A stretch of DNA of 64,000 nt from Mytilus edulis (taxonomy: Eukaryota; Mollusca; Bivalvia; Mytilida; Mytilidae): NCBI RefSeq assembly GCF_963676685.1, contig NC_092355.1, positions 72,321,176 to 72,385,175 of the forward strand, written 5' to 3'. The notes below the pieces were generated by a model that worked only from the letters and a program-made list of their open reading frames with translations, had not been told where the DNA came from and did no database searches. Below, one piece after another: positions 9,541 through 20,877 of the stretch; position 1 is the stretch's first letter; each line of letters starts with the position of its first letter. Both the position numbers and the translations under genes were made by a program.

Positions 9541-11530
9541 TTATCTTTTTTCAAGCCAGTTCGCATTGGAAAAGATGAAAAAGAGAAAAGATCTTTTCTT
9601 AATCTTTCCTTTGCCAACAAAGGTCTCGATGGCGTCAACCTAGGCAATATCCTTCATCATAAATTAGTGCAATCGAAAATACCTCCTTATTTCAAAGACC
9701 AGTCTGTACCAATAATTTCTTATACCTATACCAAACCTATTGCAACTAAAATTTTCAATTACAAACGCGTTTTGCAGGATCTCGATATTGACGACTTCAA
9801 GTCTAAACCTCCTGATTGCACTTGTGCTAGTTCCAAATTAACATATAATCCTGCTTACCACGTTATTACCGGTGACCTTAACATTGTTAATAACACTTCT
9901 CTACGAAATGTGTTATCGAAAGGTCCAAAATATCGTGAGCCTAAATCCATCAATTGGAAATACAACTTCAAAATTTTGATGGATTCAGTCGAGGATTATG
10001 CCAGGCAATGGGCTAAGCGCGAGAAGGAAGACGTAGACACTCTTTCCGAATGGATTAAGGCAGTGAGGTCGTTGATACAAATCAGAATTAAGAAACTGAA
10101 TGGGTCCATCAATGCCCATGCTACGTCAATCTTTAAAGACCCAAATGTTGCAAAACACCTATCCGACCTCCATGACAAATATGTTGTTGTCCCTGCAGAT
10201 AAAGCCCCAAATAACATCGTTTTTGTGTGTAAAAGTCACTACATCAACTGCTTGATAAACGAATTAGGTATTGACAATTCACTTGGTAACTCAACATATA
10301 CCCTCACGACACTTACCAAAGAGGAAATCCTGGATAATCATAGGTCTGTTCTATGTTCCTTTGGAATTTCAACCAAAGATGAAGAACTGGATCTTCCATC
10401 ACTGTATTGGATACCTAAACTACATAAGTGTCCTTACAAACAACGGTATATTGCTGGGTCTTCCAAGTGCTCCACGAAACCTCTTTCTAAATTATTAACA
10501 TCTATTTTATCAGCAATCAAAGACGGGCTTCAAAGTTATTGTGAAACTGCCTATTCCAGAGGTGGCGTGAATCAGATGTGGATACTTAAAAATTCAAAAG
10601 ATCTTTTAGAGTACATACAATCTAACTCTCTTTCATCTTGTAACAGTATTAAAACATTTGACTTTTCTACCCTGTACACAAGTATTCCACATTCCAAACT
10701 AAAAGACAAATTGAAAGAGTTGATATTACTTTGCTTCATAAAAAAGAATGGCCAACGTAGATACAAGTATCTTGTCTTAGGGAGGGATAAATCCTACTTT
10801 GTAAAGAATCACTCTGATTCAAACAAAAAAATTCTCTGAAACTGATATTATCAAGATGCTTGATTTCTTGATTGACAACATATTTGTTACGTTCGGAGGA
10901 CGTGTTTTTCAACAGACTGTCGGCATTCCAATGGGAACAAACTGTGCCCCTCTACTCGCCGACTTGTTTCTTTATTATTATGAGGCTGACTTCATGCAGG
11001 AACTTCTTAGGAAGAAAGATAAGAAGTTAGCAATATCCTTTAACTCTACTTTCCGCTATATAGATGATGTTCTTTCACTAAACAATTCAAAATTTGGTGA
11101 CTATGTGGAACGCATCTATCCAATCGAACTAGAGATAAAGGATACTACAGATACAGTTAAGTCGGCTTCATATCTTGACTTACATCTAGAAATTGACAAT
11201 GAGGGTCGGTTGAAAACAAAACTTTACGACAAAAGAGATGATTTCAGCTTTCCAATTGTGAACTTTCCATTTCTAAGTAGCAACATTCCAGCAGCACCTG
11301 CATACGGGGTATATATCTCCCAATTGGTACGATATTCCCGTGCTTGCATTTCCTATCATGATTTTCTTGATAGAGGTTTGCTGCTCACAAGGAAGCTATT
11401 AAACCAAGAGTTCCAAATGGTGAAGTTGAAATCATCCCTTCGTAAATTTTACGGACGCCATCACGAGTTGGTTGACCGTTATGGAATAACCGTTTCACAA
11501 ATGATATCGGATATTTTCCTTACGTCGTAA
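9523..11530 (+). pseudogene. Naiad-type Penelope-like reverse transcriptase, frameshifted
   Basis: The frame is open from 9523 (after a TAA) to 10839 and resumes in the next frame to the stop at 11530. The shift lies in a seven-A run at about 10825-10831. Removing one base there would keep the reading continuous, so this copy carries a +1 indel. Visible motifs in order: a CxC linker (Cys codons 9817 and 9823) followed by HVITGDL, the VVPADKAPNN fingers motif, FDFSTLYTSIP (RT motif A), GIPMGTNCAPLLAD (motif B) and YIDD (motif C). RT of this kind copies the element RNA at the insertion site. The N-terminal GIY-YIG endonuclease seen in the related copy at 62.2 kb is absent, so this copy is probably 5'-truncated near 9545. 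A T-rich 'ttttttcaag' precedes the homology and could instead be a splice acceptor. Confidence 0.85.
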
Positions 11531-11838
11531 CTACAATCCCCTTCCCTTTCATGAATATGACCTACCGAATTAGACTATTTACCGGATTTGTAATCACTTA
11601 AGCAACACGACGGGTGCCACATGTGGAACAGGATCTGCTTACCCTTCCGGAGCACCTGAGATCACCCCTAGTTTTTGGTGGGGTTCGTGTTGTTTATTCT
11701 TTAGTTTTCTATGTTGTGTCGTGTGTACTATTGTTTTTCTGTTTGTCTTTTTTATTTTTAGCCATGGCGTTGTCAGTTTGTTTTAGATTTATGAGTTTGA
11801 CTGTCCCTTTGGTATCTTTCGTCCCTCTTTTATATAAG
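11531..11838 (+). mobile_element. 3' untranslated tail of the Naiad PLE
   Basis: The tail runs from the RT stop to 'tatctttcgtccctcttttat', and the copy at 13.5 kb ends at the same point, which fixes the element 3' end. The tail is echoed at 6868, 21395, 28845 and 52028. The short frame at 11614-11853 lies inside it and is not a gene. Confidence 0.75.
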
Positions 11839-13220
11839 TATCATATAAATTAATGTTGGTTTTTTTTTTTGGTTTAGAATTAACTAAAATGTATCAAATG
11901 TTCATGAATGTAGAAAAAAAATATATTTATCAAATTTAAAACAATTGCATTTTTCACTTTTTCATGAAAATTTGTACAAATAATCTTCATACGTACATTT
12001 TAAGATTTATAATCCTTATTTTGTCAATATTATGGAAAGTTATCAGATTTTTTCTGTATAATTAAAAAAAAACGACAAGCTTAGATATATCTAATTTCTC
12101 ACAAGTTAATCAGAGCTTCAACCTATTATTCGGGTTCAGCCTGAATTTGGTACAAACAGTTATACATTTTTATCAGTTTTAACACAAACCGGAAAATCCG
12201 GAAGGGTCTCCGTTATTCACTCTTCCTCATTTTCGTTAGTTACAACTAATGTATATATCACAGAGTTGGAACGGAAGTATACATAATTTTGAATCGAATG
12301 CTTGCGGACTTTTTTTTAAACTTCCGTGAAGATTTGTACAGATAGTAGTTCGAAGCGATTTTCTAAACCCCATGCCATAATTTGGAAAAGTAATCATAGG
12401 ATTTAGTTACAAGTAACTGTTAGAGGTGTTTAAAATACCAATGGCAAATCCTTATTTTAGTATATTTATAAAAGATTGACCAGATATATCAGTATAATAT
12501 ACTATATACCGGTATAGTAAAGTCACAAATACTGAACTCAGAGGAAAACTCAAAAAGGAAATTCCCTAATCAAATGGAAATATCAAAAGCTTAAATTATA
12601 TAAAGAGACATTTGACAATTATCAAAACTTTGTTTTGATTGTTTTTATGCACTCTTTTAAAAAAAATAAAAACAATATTATAGTTTATTTTTGTTTCTTA
12701 TGTACATATTTAGATTTTTTTTATATATCACAGAGGTAGAGGTATGTAAAAGATGTTATCTTACAACTTTTAACCTGATTACGTATCAACATCCGCTGAA
12801 GTACTTAACTAGAAATTTTGAATCCGTTTAGTTTTTTCGCATACTTTTGGAATAAAAAAACCCAGATAATAATGTATTTGATCTAAGTATGAGTCGATCG
12901 TATACAGACCATAAGCGCACCTAGCATATTAAAGTAATAGCCTGGTATCTTTTGTGAGTTATAACAACTTGGTCGATACTACGGCAATTGAATGTATCGT
13001 CCGCGAGTGTATCACAAAGCATCAGTAGGGAATGAACGGTGGTTATATACAATTTTGTTTTTGAACATCCTCTATATTTTACGGAAAATGTGGATTATTT
13101 TACATGAATTTAGTCCTCGTTTATACGAATTACACCCTTGTCGTACGCGTGACAACATAAATCTTTACTTCGTTATGAATACAAATATTTCCGTAAGATA
13201 TTTGTGTTGTATTGTTTCCA
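11839..13220. other. Gene-free AT-rich stretch
   Basis: Only a small reverse family B piece is recognised at about 12527-12600 ('ctgaactcagaggaaaactcaaaaaggaaattccc'). The frame at 12992-13252 has no motif. Confidence 0.45.
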
Positions 13221-13221
13221 T

Positions 13222-13315
13222 AGTTATCAAAGGTACCAGGCTTATAATTTAATACGGTAGAAGCACGTTTCGTCTACTTAAGACTCATCCGTGACGCGCA
13301 TATCAAATAAGTAGA
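13222..13315 (-). repeat. Family G repeat fragment
   Basis: Contains 'agttatcaaaggtaccaggcttataattt', 'cacgtttcgtctacttaagactcatccgtgacgcgca' and a short tail, parallel to copies at 14255-14345 and 15870-15945. Confidence 0.65.
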
Positions 13316-13454
13316 AAGCTGAACAAGTACAAGGAGCATTGATGTCCCAAAATTCCCAAAAGTTGTGCCAAATACGGCTAAGGTTGTTTATGCCTAGGAT
13401 ATGAAAATCCTTAGAATTTTGATTAATTTATGCTTTTGCACACAGTAAATTTAT

Positions 13455-14138
13455 AACTAGAGATAAAGGATACTACAGATACAGTTAAGTCGGCCTCATA
13501 TCTTAACTTACATCTAGAAATTGACAATGAGGGTCGGTTGAAAACAAAACTTTACGACAAGAGTTGATTTCAGCTTTCCAATTGTGAACTTTCCATTTCT
13601 AAGTAGCAACATTCCAGCAGCACCTGCATACGGGGTATATGTCTCCCAATTAATACGATATTCCCGTGCTTGCATTTCCTATCATGATTTTCTTGATAGA
13701 AGCTATTAAACAAAGAGTTCCAAATGGTGAAGTTGAAATTATCCCTTCGTAAATTTTACGGACGCCATCACGAGTTGGTTGACCGTTATGGAATAACCGT
13801 TTCACAAATGATATGGGATATGTTCCTTACGTCGTTACTACAATACCCTTCCCTTTCATGAATGTGACCTACCGAATTAGACTATTTACCGGATTTGTTA
13901 TTGCATAAGCAACACGACGGGTGCCATATGTGAAGCAGGATCTGCTTACCCTTCCGGAGTACCTGAGATCACCCTTAGTTTTTGGTGGGGTTCGTGTTGC
14001 TTATTCTTTAGTTTTCTATATTGTGTCATGTGTACTATTGTTTGTCTGTTTGTCCTTTTCATTTTTAGCCATGGTGTTGTCAATTTATTTTCGATTTATG
14101 AGTTTGACTGTCTGGTATCTTTCGTCCCTCTTTTATAA
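13455..14138 (+). pseudogene. 5'-truncated Naiad PLE copy (RT C-terminus plus 3' tail)
   Basis: From 'ctagagataaaggatactac' it follows the full copy at 11130-11835 closely, then ends at the same 3' point. It has a small deletion in 'gacaagagttgatttc' that breaks the frame, and lacks the segment between 'cttgatagag' and 'aagctattaaac'. The 110-residue frame at 13921-14253 lies in its tail. The abrupt 5' end inside RT with a complete 3' end is the usual signature of aborted target-primed reverse transcription. Confidence 0.85.
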
Positions 14139-14345
14139 AAATGACCATGTAATTGATATTCATGTCAACACCGAAATGCTGACGTTTGGGCTGATGATAC
14201 CCTTGGGGACGAAACGTCCACCAGCAGTGGCTTCGGCCCAGTGGTGTAAATAGTTATCAAAGGTACCAGGCTTATAAATTGATACGCTAGACGTACTTTT
14301 CTTCTACATAAAACTCCCCAGTGACGCTCAAATTAAAATAGGTAG
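14139..14345 (-). repeat. Family G repeat
   Basis: Includes 'attgatattcatgtcaacaccgaaatgctga', 'ctgatgatacccttggggacgaaacgtccaccagcagtgg' and the 'tatcaaaggtaccaggcttat' block. Part of it is the reverse complement of the linker at 43085-43130. Confidence 0.65.
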
Positions 14346-15180
14346 AAATCCAAAGTCTGTTTAAGTCGGTTGGAAATTACATTAAGATCAATGTATATTT
14401 TTTTAGGCTGTACACAAAAATTTTGCTTTTCCACCTCAAGAATAGATGACCGAAGCTGTATTTGGCAAAACTTTTAGGAATCTTTGGTCCTCAATGCTGT
14501 TCAATTCGAACATTATGGGGGCTTTTTAACTTTTTTTATTCGAGCGTTTTCGAGTTTTTTTCGCACCAGTAGAAGTCCTTATAGAATATGAAGTTTAATC
14601 TGAATTCATTTTAAAGATAAAAAAAAGTTATTGAGGTTTTGGAAAAAGGTAAATGTTTATTTTTTGAAGTCGAGGTAAGGGTTTACACATAGAATCTCAA
14701 ATATTTGACTTTCACAATTGGCAACATTACTCATTGTTTAATTGTGTACTTTAATCCAAATCTTAAGTTGAATTAATGTTTAATTAAACGGTAAAAATAC
14801 AATGAAATGTTATGCTTCTATGATTCTATATAATCCTCACATAGGATTAATTAATGATACTTAAGTTGATATACATGTAGTAATCAAAAACATAGTAATT
14901 ATTTGGTGTGTTCTACGTAGTGAATTGTGTGTAAAATAATGTAACTGGTATTGTTATTGCGAAAACAAGATAGTAAAGAACACTTAAAAAGTAAGTAAAT
15001 TCATTTATTTTCGAAAATTAATTGTAGAATCTTAGTTTGATAAATTTGGTACTTGATTCTTCGGTGCATGTATCCCCTGAGAGAGGTGTCTGTTACTTCT
15101 AATTAGAGGAAAGAATACACAATTGTTAATTAATGTTTTCATCGTGCTAATTTCTACAAAATTTTAAATCAAGCATGTTG
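14346..15180. other. No gene recognised
   Basis: AT-rich stretch with no supported exon, RNA gene or repeat boundary. Confidence 0.4.
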
Positions 15181-15530
15181 GTTTTCCCGTTTGAATAGTT
15201 TTACACTCGAACACTTTTTGGGCCCTTTGTAGCTTGCTGTTCGGTGTGAGCCAAGGCTCCGTGTTGAAGACCGTACTTTGATCTATAAAGGTTTACTTTT
15301 ACAATATGTTACTTGGATGGAAAAGTTGTCTCATTGGCATCCTAACCATATCTTCCTATACATATATATGTGACCTAATAGGGGGAGGGTTGAGATCTCA
15401 TAAACATGTTTAACCCCGCCGCATTTTGTGCGCCTGTCCCAAGTCAGGAGCCTCTGGCCTTTGTTAGTCTTGTATTATTTTTAATTTTTGTTTCTTGTGT
15501 ATAATTTGGAGTTTAGTATCACTGAACTAC
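15181..15530 (+). repeat. Family A-related interspersed repeat
   Basis: Two blocks: 'ttttcccgtttgaatagttttacac..gggccctttgtagcttg..gctccgtgttgaagaccgtac', and 'gggggagggttgagatc..catgtttaaccccgccgca..gtcccaagtcaggagcct'. The same blocks recur at 37195-37570 in the opposite relative order, so the family is modular or this copy is rearranged. Confidence 0.7.
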
Positions 15531-15589
15531 TATATATTTTTGTTTTGCTTTCCATTCTAGTGTAATAGTGTTTATAAGATGATAATATG

Positions 15590-15722
15590 ACTATTACCAA
15601 TACAAAGCATATATTGTATGTCGCCCATACAATGCATTATTTATTTTATAGTCATATATACCATACAATGCATACATTGTATGGGCGATAGTCATATATA
15701 CCAGACAATGTATAAACTATGA
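15590..15722. repeat. Palindromic repeat around 'cccatacaatg'
   Basis: 'tgtatgtcgcccatacaatgcat' and 'atgcatacattgtatgggcgata' face each other, with 'tagtcatatatacca' repeated twice. No function is assigned. Confidence 0.6.
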
Positions 15723-15774
15723 TGTATATATGATGCTATTTTCCTCCTTTTGTAGCGATTAGAGCAGAAACAGA

Positions 15775-18700
15775 ATGAGTTCTTTGGATGAAGACGATCA
15801 TGCAGGTAATCTAAAGATATGAAAATTTAATTTAATAACGTAAAGTGACAGTCTCAGATGCACACAATGGTTATAGTTATCAAAGATACCAGGATTATAA
15901 TTTTGTACGCCAGACGCGCGTTTCGTCTACATAACATGCCTAAAGAACCTGGACACTCTTTCATTTGAATGATAGACATGTGGCATGCGTGAATGAGAAA
16001 GCTAATTAAGGAATACAGAAAGGAAGAACCCCATTCCAGACCCTCATTATTTCTTAGACTGTGTAGGTGTTACGGTAGTATTTGTATTTCAGATTGAGAA
16101 TTTATGTTGCTCTTTTGTGTACTGTAAAAGTCAAATTGAAGGTTACAATTATTTGTACTTCATTTTCCATAGGACCCCAGTCGTATTCAAACATTTTTGA
16201 AGAATGGATAAACTAGAGAAAAATTGGAAGCAGTTCCTGTGACTATAGATGTCAGCCTTTTATTACAGCAAATAAAAGTATATGGTCATGCGGCTAAAAG
16301 TGCCCTAAAATGCAGTTGTTATCGAAGTTTCCTATAATACCGCACTAAATTGAAAAGACTAATTTCGAATGGTTCCTCAGTTAAAAAAAAATTATGAATT
16401 TAATTTTCACCTATTTTCCAACCTAAATGGATAAGCTTTCAAATTAAAAAAAATCCAACCTGAATCATCCAATCAAGAGCTTCAAATTTTTTGTATTCAG
16501 AATACCATCTTAAAAAATTTGCCGGGTAAAAATTTTCCCGGTTGAATGAAAACAAATAATTGCGCTCTTGTAACCTAAATATATCTGCATGAACAGAGTG
16601 ATTGGACAAAAAATCAACTGCAAATACTTTCCCAAACAGAGGGATATATCAGGTGTAAAAATAAGGAAATAATTTCAGGTGCAAATTATTTTTTTTTATT
16701 CTGTATTCACTGCATGATATAAGACCAAAACGCACTAGTAGCCTTATAGGTTTTTGAAGATAGAACAAAAGTAAACGATCATGATTCATATACAAATTTA
16801 TTTCTGAATAGTGTACATAATGAAAAAACTTCAGTTAACCGTGTTTGTAGAGTTTTGGGCAGACGATGAATGTTGGAACGTGGTGATACTCTAAAAGGGC
16901 TATCATTATCCCTTATGGGACTTGAAATATTTCCGTGCCACCTGTAGCAATATGTATCACTGTGTATATTTCCAGCTATTGCTAAAACATATCATTCCAT
17001 GGATGAAAATGGCGACGGTCGTGTTTCTATGGCGGAAGTGAAGAGAGCATCAAAAAGAATTGGTATCGATCTATCTACAGACAAACTAAAGCAGATGATG
17101 AGAAATGTTGATAAAAATGGTAAAACAATTTAAAAGAACAAAAAAATAATGTAATTTTTTACCAGATGAAATCGGCAACACACTGTGACGGTATAGAATC
17201 AGCTGTACAAAATGGCAAAATGCTCATTGTTGTAAAAAAGTTAAATCATAAAAATACTAAACTCTGAGGAAAATTCCAAACAGAAAGTCCCTGATCAAAT
17301 GGCAAAGTCAAACGCTTAAACACATCAAACGAATGGATAGCAACAGTCATATTCCTGACTTCATACAAGCATTTTCTTATGAAGAAAATGGTGGATTGAA
17401 CCTGGTTTTATAGCTAGCTAAACCTCTCACTTGTAAGGCAGTCGCAACAAATTACTCTCAGAAAACTGCGAGTACTCTCGGATCTGTTCATTGTGTCTTT
17501 TTGTGTCGGGATGTGTAAGTACCCGGCCACGTCCACTTGTATTTTTGTCCATCTGATGAGTTAAGCCTTTTACAACTGATTTTTATAGTTCGTTCTTATG
17601 TTGTACTGTTATACAACTGTCCCTGGTTAGGGGGAGGGCTGGGACCCCGCTAACATGTTTAATCCCACCACATTATTTATATATGTGCCTGTCCCAAGTC
17701 ATGAGCCTGTAATTCAGTGGTTTTCGTTTGTTTATGTGTTACATGTTTGGTTTTCGTTCATTTTTTCATATACATAAGGCCGTTAGTTTTCACGTTTGAA
17801 TTGTTTTACATTGTCATATCGGGGCATTTTATAGCTGACTATGCGGTATGGGCTTTCCTCATTGTTAAAGGCCGTACGGTGACCTGTAGTTGTTTAATGT
17901 CTGTGTCATTTAAGTCTCTTGTGGACAGTTGTCTCATTGGCAATCATACCACATCTTCTTTTTTATATATACAATAGGTAAAATGTTTAACATGGGGGTA
18001 CAGATTTTAACATTGTGTTCTAATCTTAATCACTGTAAAAACAAACAAATGTAGCAAAGAAGCACAAAAAGGCATATACATCAAATTTAACAACCTCATT
18101 CATATCTTTTTTATTATACGATTTGATTTATCAGCATGTAAAATCCACCCCAGTAAAAAATTTGCTGTGCACGATAGCATTAACAATCGACATTAAATTG
18201 GAAACTTGGTTCTGATTAAAGATTTACACACTAAATGCGACAACATGTTGGATGTACAAATGTAACTCCTTTGGTTGTGTCAAGGTATCGTGCTCGACTT
18301 TAGTATGGAAGGTGGTTGGTTCGAACCATTGACAGGTCAACACAATGACTTTAAATGGTATTTGCTGCTGCTCCGTTAAGCATTTAGCATTTAGAGTAAG
18401 AAAAATCTGGTTGCCTCGAAGTCAGAATAGTTGAACATTCATTCCTCCACCTGTTGACTATTTAAGAATTGAATGCTCTTTTTTGTAAATTTATTGGGGT
18501 GTAAAAGCGTTGACCGAAGTACATTTTGTATGAAGCACAGAAGCGCTTCATACTTAAAATGTGCGCACGGTCAACGATTTTACAACCCTATAAAGTTACA
18601 AAAAAAAAAGCATTCAATACTTATAATTACATTTTTAACTATAAGATCATGAAAACACGCCTTTTATCAAGTTGTTATTTTATTTACCTGTGCACTTTAT

Positions 18701-20877
18701 TGTTGGACCTCGTGTCATCATGAATGAGAAGTTTTATTGAGTGATACAACTGCTAAGGAATAACACATGATGTGCAGTTAGCCAATCAGAATAACGTATT
18801 GTAATGAAACATACATCTAATGTAATTATTACTAGTATAAACCTTGTGAACTAGCGTGTTTAAAAAATCACTCTACGTGTCGGCTTAGTAAATAGCAGGG
18901 TTAATATTTGTATAGCATTAACATAGTTGATCAAGTATAATATGTATAATCTGCACTTTTTTATTTTACAATTAGCTGAAGGCATATTGATTCCAATACA
19001 CTTTAAAGCCAATGGTCATTCAGAATTCGCCAAATAATAATATATATGTCAATAATCATGAGGATTTATGAAGGTCGCAGTATTTTTCCTAAACCTGTCA
19101 AGAATTAATCTTATTTTTTTTTTCATTAATCTATAGATATAGGAAGATGTGGTATGAGTGCCAATGAGACAACTCTCCATCAAAGTAACAAATTATAAAA
19201 GAGTAAACAATTATAGGTCAAGGTACGGCCTTTTAATACGGAGATTATCTCACACCGATCAGCAAGCTACAAAGGTCCCCAAAAATTACCAGTGTAAAAC
19301 CATTTAAACGGGAAAACCAACGGTCTAATCTATATATGACTGTTTTGCTGAAAATTCCATACAATTATGAATTCCGAAATACATTAATTACAAAGGACTA
19401 AGCAAAACTGTCAAGCTGTAAAACTTGTCAATTTTGTAACAAAATCTCTCGTACATGTATATATCTATTTTAGGGGATGGGTATCTGGACTTGTGGAGAG
19501 TTGTCTCACTTGCAATCATACATGTACCACATCTTCTTTTTTTATATTTGAAATAATTTATGAAGGTCGCATTACTTTTCAAATATCTGTCAATTAAATC
19601 GGTAGGAATTAATCTTAATTTTCAATAATCTATTACTGTTTTGCTCAATATTCCATACATTTATGAATTCCGAAACACATAACCTACAAAGGGCTGAGCA
19701 AAACTGTCAAGCTGTAGAACTTACCAAATTTGAAATAAATCTCATGTACATGTATATATCTATTTCAGGAGATGGGTATCTGGACTTAGGTGAGTTCGAA
19801 AAGTTGATCACAGAATATATGAAGCATGACCCCAATGATATAAAGACAGCACGGAAAATATTCCAAGCCATGGATGTTGACAAAGATGGAAAAGTAACGA
19901 CTTCAGAAATTATGAAGGCTATGAAAGTCTCCAAGTCAGATGCTAACGATCTCTTAGCGGAGGCAGATGCAAATAAAGACGGGAAAATGTCATTTGAAGG
20001 TATGATTTGTTTTAGTGTTTTACAGACTAGAGACTAGATAAAGGCAGTTGCGGATCTAGGGGGAGATCTCCGTGGGTTGAAACACCCCTTTTTTGACGAT
20101 CAATGCATTTGAATGTGTACTTATGGTTGGAACCCTCCTCTTTATACTAGGTTGCCCCTAAAAGAACAATTAAATATGAAGAAAAGAGAAAACCGACAAC
20201 TCGACACACTTAGTTTTACATAACACGGTGTGTTTGTAAAGGGAAAACGGTACTATTTATTCTGCCATAGGCGACAATACTAACATTTTCTAATTTTACC
20301 ACTTTTTATAATAAAAACCTGGTTAAAACAGTTATGTGTGGTGTTAGTACTTTATTACTCTATTTTAAAAATTGAAGCCAAATAGTATCATGACCAATTT
20401 CCAACGGAGCTTGTTTATGTTATCCATGCCCACCGTCATTTTGCAGCAAATTTATAAAATTTTGAAAGCCTTTTCGAATAATTCTCTAGAAAATATTTCA
20501 ATAGGTTTTAAAATTTATATTGTAAATATAAACACTGCAGTTATTCATAGATAAATAAAAAAATATATTGTACCCTTACATCCAATCACGGCGCTCCTAA
20601 GTTGACTTCCTTCACCTGTCTTGGGTACACAAAAGGCCAACCTAATGCTAGGAAAATGTAACCCTATAGTTTCGCATACATAATCACGATATTTGAACAA
20701 ATGCACGCGGATTAACAACAACACAACAAATACAGGTTTACACACAAATGTTGACATCATTTAGAAACGTTAGCACGTGATGGTGTATGAGTGCATTAAA
20801 ATCGTATAAAAATGTAACTTCAACTTTTTGTATTCATTTCAGAATTTGTCAAAGTTATGAAAGGACAGACCGGATAA
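15775..20877 (+). CDS. Calmodulin-like four-EF-hand protein, copy 1 (4 exons)
   Basis: Exons 15775-15805, 16976-17119, 19769-19999 and 20843-20877 join into 146 codons plus stop. All three introns are phase 1 with GT/AG ends. The four 12-residue calcium loops are DENGDGRVSMAE, DKNGDGYLDLGE (split by intron 2), DVDKDGKVTTSE and DANKDGKMSFEE (split by intron 3). All have Asp at position 1, Gly at 6 and Glu at 12, so all four should bind calcium. The length and loop spacing match calmodulin/troponin C, but the loop and linker sequences are clearly not calmodulin itself. It is probably a cytosolic Ca2+ sensor of unknown target. The ATG follows no in-frame upstream extension that I could see. The gene has a tandem paralogue at 28.6 kb. 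Its introns hold families A, B and G, a tRNA-like SINE, and a partial duplicate of exon 3. Confidence 0.88.
15868..15948 (-). repeat. Family G repeat fragment in intron 1
   Basis: Contains 'agttatcaaagataccaggattataattttgtacgccagacgcgcgtttcgtctacataa', the same block as at 13222 and 14255. Confidence 0.65.
17236..17460 (-). repeat. Family B repeat in intron 2
   Basis: Reverse copy from 'ctctgaggaaaattccaaacagaaagtcc' to 'aaacctctcacttgtaaggcagtcgcaac'. It directly abuts a family A copy on its right. Confidence 0.75.
17461..17978 (+). repeat. Family A repeat, near full length, in intron 2
   Basis: About 515 bp, from 'gcgagtactctcggatctgttc' to 'gttgtctcattggcaatcataccacatcttctttttta'. It is closely matched by 33180-33690 (+) and, in reverse, 52608-53050. 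The 86-residue frame inside recurs in other copies (for example the minus frame at 52543-52836), so it reflects the repeat. Whether the family ever coded is unknown. Confidence 0.8.
18260..18440 (+). repeat. tRNA-derived SINE-like element in intron 2
   Basis: A tRNA-like head carries a perfect B-box-like 'ggttcgaacc' at 18330-18339, with an A-box-like 'ggttgtgtcaaggtatcgtg' about 50 bp upstream. The body does not fold as a clean functional tRNA by eye, and is followed by a non-tRNA tail. Confidence 0.5.
19060..19495 (+). pseudogene. Partial duplicate of CaM-like exon 3 and its upstream intron
   Basis: The segment 19335-19493 copies the real intron/exon border at 19635-19787. Both read 'acatgtatatatctattt[t/c]agg.gatgggtatctggactt', including the splice acceptor and the first seven codons of exon 3. 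The duplicate then breaks into a family A tail ('gtggagagttgtctcact..'). The duplicated intron sequence starts near 19060 ('atttatgaaggtcgca') and is interrupted by a reverse family A insertion at 19141-19330. Confidence 0.8.
19141..19330 (-). repeat. Family A fragment
   Basis: Reverse copy: 'gatgtggtatgagtgccaatgagacaactctcca', 'acaattataggtcaaggtacggcctt', and 'accatttaaacgggaaaaccaacgg' at its right end. Confidence 0.7.
20043..20160. repeat. Degenerate family E element in intron 3
   Basis: 'gttgcggatctagggggagat' at the left and 'gacgatcaatgcatttgaatgtg' inside recall the better copy at 45782-45948. The right terminus is eroded. Confidence 0.45.

Noticed and set aside
14183-14225. Hammerhead-ribozyme-like core 'ctgatga ... 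gaaac' in a family G copy
   Set aside because: The spacing leaves no room for stem I, and stem II pairs poorly. Similar CTGATGAG sites at 17557, 33277 and 46880 also lack a full core.
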